The notes beneath the pieces are model-generated. The model saw nothing but the letters and a program-made list of their open reading frames with translations. It was not told the origin of the DNA and searched no databases. Below are positions 6,139-7,802 of a stretch of 7,802 nt of DNA, piece after piece. Source of the stretch: Bacillota bacterium (GTDB lineage Bacteria; Bacillota_E; Sulfobacillia; Sulfobacillales; Sulfobacillaceae); NCBI GenBank assembly GCA_021820165.1, contig JAKADW010000087.1, forward strand, positions 1 to 7,802, written 5' to 3'. Numbering within the stretch: the stretch's first letter is position 1; each line of letters opens with the position of its first letter. The position numbers were made by a program, and so were the translations under genes.

Positions 6139-7413
6139 AGAGACGCCGGCGGCATGCTGAAGCGTGCCGCTTTCATCGAAGGTCAACGGGACCCAATCGC
6201 CGAGCGGCGTCAGTTCCCTGGCCTTTGGGTCATCCCAGAGCGCCTCGCTCACCGCCATATCTTCCAAATGGAGGGTGTCTCGAATAATGAGCACGCGCGC
6301 CTTCGGGGGATGGACGCTATTGATAGTGCGCAGAGCCACCTCGATAGCATCGCGGTCGTTTTCCATCACCATGGGGGTTTTGATGGGTTCAAACTCCGTT
6401 GATGTGAGGGCATTGGTGTAGGTCGTGGGCCAGTCGATGGCGTCATAGGCGCGCCGCGACACACTATCGGCGAGACCAATGCCGTTGGCGTTGCCGTGCG
6501 TTTCTTTTGTTAAGCCTAAGACCACAATTTTTCCGATGGTGGGTCCGGGATAGTGGGCGTTAGCGGGACCATATCGCCCGGTGACGTTGGGATCCATTCC
6601 ATCGCCGGAGATGTTTTTCCCTAATTGGGCCACAACCAGGACATCCAGGTGGTCAAAGGGTAAACGAGCCATCCACTCCCGTGACTTTTCGAGGAGGTGC
6701 GGCTCCTCGGTTAAAATAGCGTCGGCGGGCACAGCGCGGACCAAGGCCGTCGCTTCCTGCCCATTCTCCACCAGAGCGACGCCAAATGCGACCGGCAGGT
6801 GCTCGATGATAAAGCGTGCGACCTCCGGAATGACGTGGTGAAAGTGATCAAACCCGCGCGTGTGAACGGCGGCTGCCCCGCGCTGCTTTCCAAATCCGAT
6901 CGCCAGCATTTTCGCCAACCCACTTTCAATCGGACCATGAAAGGCGGTGTGCGACTTTAGCCGATTGATGGGGATGATGCCGTCTTGTTCCAAGGCGGCA
7001 CGACTAAAGTAAATCGGGGTCCCGTCGTCTTGGCGGCCAATTTCTTCGACCTCCATGCGGGCATCAATCGGGGCTTTCATGGAATCCTCGGTGATGCCGT
7101 AGCTCCTTAATACCGCCTTTTGTCCATCTGCGCTCGCCCCTCCATGAGAGCCCATGGTGGGGACAATGACGACGTCTGCCCCACGGGTCCGGATTTCCTC
7201 GATGGTGGTCTGGGCGACGAGGGCTAAATTGGCGATTCCACGGCTCCCCAGTCCAACGGCATAGGTTTTGCCTGGGGTGATGAGGTGTTGAACGCCGGCT
7301 ATCTCTCGCCGGACGGCATTGAGGACATCGGGTTCCGTGGGCCCAGGCAGCACTTGGCGGACGGCGCGAAATCGCGGCCAGTCAATGGGCGGGAACAGGG
7401 ATAAATCGAGCAT
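6130..7413 (-). CDS. Divergent LarA-superfamily protein, probable nickel-pincer racemase/epimerase
   Basis: LarA enzymes invert the hydroxyl-bearing carbon of alpha-hydroxy acids by hydride transfer to the nickel-pincer nucleotide. This 427-residue protein belongs to the divergent DUF2088 branch (VPTMGSHGGASADGQ at 84-98). Residues that match L. plantarum LarA in order and spacing are R58 (R75), H90 (H108), H155 or H159 (H174), K168 in ESGLAK (K184, the covalent NPN attachment), H184 (H200, nickel ligand), and Q253 and K256 in AQLGK (Q295, K298). The literature positions are recalled, and the alignment was made by eye. AAAGGAG (reverse complement of 7421-7427) sits 7 nt before the ATG. It lies 25 nt after a DeoR-type gene and converges on the operon that carries larB and larC, so cofactor and enzyme are encoded at one locus. 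A sugar-acid epimerase is favoured by the neighbours. Lactate racemase proper is less likely. Confidence 0.88.
   Translation of the reverse strand: MLDLSLFPPIDWPRFRAVRQVLPGPTEPDVLNAVRREIAGVQHLITPGKTYAVGLGSRGIANLALVAQTTIEEIRTRGADVVIVPTMGSHGGASADGQKAVLRSYGITEDSMKAPIDARMEVEEIGRQDDGTPIYFSRAALEQDGIIPINRLKSHTAFHGPIESGLAKMLAIGFGKQRGAAAVHTRGFDHFHHVIPEVARFIIEHLPVAFGVALVENGQEATALVRAVPADAILTEEPHLLEKSREWMARLPFDHLDVLVVAQLGKNISGDGMDPNVTGRYGPANAHYPGPTIGKIVVLGLTKETHGNANGIGLADSVSRRAYDAIDWPTTYTNALTSTEFEPIKTPMVMENDRDAIEVALRTINSVHPPKARVLIIRDTLHLEDMAVSEALWDDPKARELTPLGDWVPLTFDESGTLQHAAGVSLS
6148..6174 (+). terminator. Candidate intrinsic terminator of the plus-strand operon
   Basis: GCGGCATGC (6149-6157) pairs with GCGTGCCGC (6162-6170) around a four-base TGAA loop, with one internal U-G wobble and a further G-U pair at the base. 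TTTC follows. It lies 9 nt after the dehydrogenase stop, where a terminator is expected. The short T-tract makes it weak by standard rules. In the opposite strand the wobble becomes a C-A mismatch, so the hairpin favours plus-strand RNA. It lies inside the 3' end of the LarA-like coding region. Confidence 0.5.
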
Positions 7414-7420
7414 GACGATA

Positions 7421-7427
7421 CTCCTTT
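7421..7427 (-). promoter_or_regulatory. Ribosome binding site of the LarA-like gene
   Basis: On the minus strand this reads AAAGGAG, 7 nt before the ATG at 7413-7411. It is a strong, well-spaced site in the 25-nt gap after the DeoR-type gene, so the two genes are probably co-transcribed. Confidence 0.75.
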
Positions 7428-7438
7428 CGGATAACCGC

Positions 7439-7802
7439 TTACATAATGTCCTGGGACGGCTTTGCGGGGGATTCTACATAGGGGACTAATATCAGTTGTA
7501 TGCCCCGCTGGAGGATTCTGTCCTGCATCTCCAAAGGCATCCGGTCATCACTGACGAGCACATGGATGCTATCTAGGGGAGCCACAGTAATGAGGGCCGA
7601 TTGCTGGAACTTCGAGAAGTCGATGACCAGCATAACCTTACGGGCACGGGCGATCATGGTCCGTTTGACGGCCACGGAATCGACCGAAAAGTTGCTAAGC
7701 CCTTCCGCAACATTGACCACGGCAGAAGACAACACGACGACGTCGGCGTTCAACTGTTCGAGAAAGCCGGTGGTAAAGTGACCCAGCAAGGAGGCAGTAT
7801 CG
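7439..7802 (-). CDS. DeoR-family transcriptional regulator, C-terminal sensor domain (partial)
   Basis: About 120 C-terminal residues of a regulator whose N-terminus lies beyond the right edge; the frame is open through 7801. The region matches the DeoR sugar-phosphate sensor domain: VVVLSSAVVNVAEGLSNF, then the hallmark AVKRTMIARARKVMLVIDFSKF, then ALITVAPLDSIHVLVSD and GIQLILV. DeoR proteins usually have an N-terminal winged helix and repress sugar or sugar-acid genes until a phosphorylated metabolite binds. The TAA stop is 25 nt upstream of the LarA-like start on the same strand, so the regulator probably heads this operon. It may also control the convergent plus-strand operon. The DNA-binding domain and promoter are not visible here. 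Confidence 0.88.
   Translation of the reverse strand, partial: DTASLLGHFTTGFLEQLNADVVVLSSAVVNVAEGLSNFSVDSVAVKRTMIARARKVMLVIDFSKFQQSALITVAPLDSIHVLVSDDRMPLEMQDRILQRGIQLILVPYVESPAKPSQDIM

Noticed and set aside
7414..7438. Small hairpin (CGG-TTAT-CCG) between the DeoR-type and LarA-like genes
   Set aside because: Three base pairs are too few to be a terminator or operator, and the gap is filled by a normal ribosome binding site.

Overview
The window is an almost gap-free piece of bacterial chromosome, about 60% G+C by eye. It has strong AGGAGG ribosome binding sites, ATG and GTG starts, and genes that overlap or abut. This style suggests a moderately GC-rich member of the Bacillota (Sulfobacillus-like lineages come to mind). 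That is an inference from style and gene content, not a marker-gene assignment.

Plus strand (1-6138): one tightly packed operon that begins upstream of the window. In order it holds the possible tail of an unknown gene; a fusion of a fumarylacetoacetate-hydrolase-like (AraD1-type) domain with an altronate-dehydratase-type SAF domain; a shortened UxaA-type large domain; larC1; larB; a larC2 with an extra N-terminal region; an HpcH/HpaI-type aldolase; and a D-isomer-specific 2-hydroxyacid dehydrogenase. Most junctions overlap by 1-10 nt, so translation is probably coupled. A hairpin just after the last stop is a candidate terminator.

Minus strand (7802-6130): the C-terminal part of a DeoR-family regulator runs off the right edge. 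It is followed after 25 nt by a divergent LarA-superfamily protein (DUF2088 type). The two operons converge and overlap by 9 bp at their stop codons.

How they fit together: LarB and LarC make two of the three steps to the nickel-pincer nucleotide (NPN) cofactor, and the LarA-like protein keeps the residues that bind and use NPN. The sulfur-transferase LarE is not in the window and would have to be elsewhere. The other genes (dehydratase-like and FAH-like proteins, aldolase, 2-hydroxyacid dehydrogenase, DeoR regulator) are typical of sugar-acid or 2-hydroxyacid catabolism. The simplest model is a catabolic locus in which an NPN-dependent racemase or epimerase inverts an alpha-hydroxy acid that is then broken down. 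The substrate cannot be read from sequence.

The most unusual points are: LarC is split into two genes with larB between them; LarC2 carries what looks like an eroded second LarC1 domain; an A8 run near the end of larB could by -1 frameshifting fuse LarB to LarC2; and the FAH-SAF and UxaA-like proteins both lack residues normally needed for catalysis in their families.
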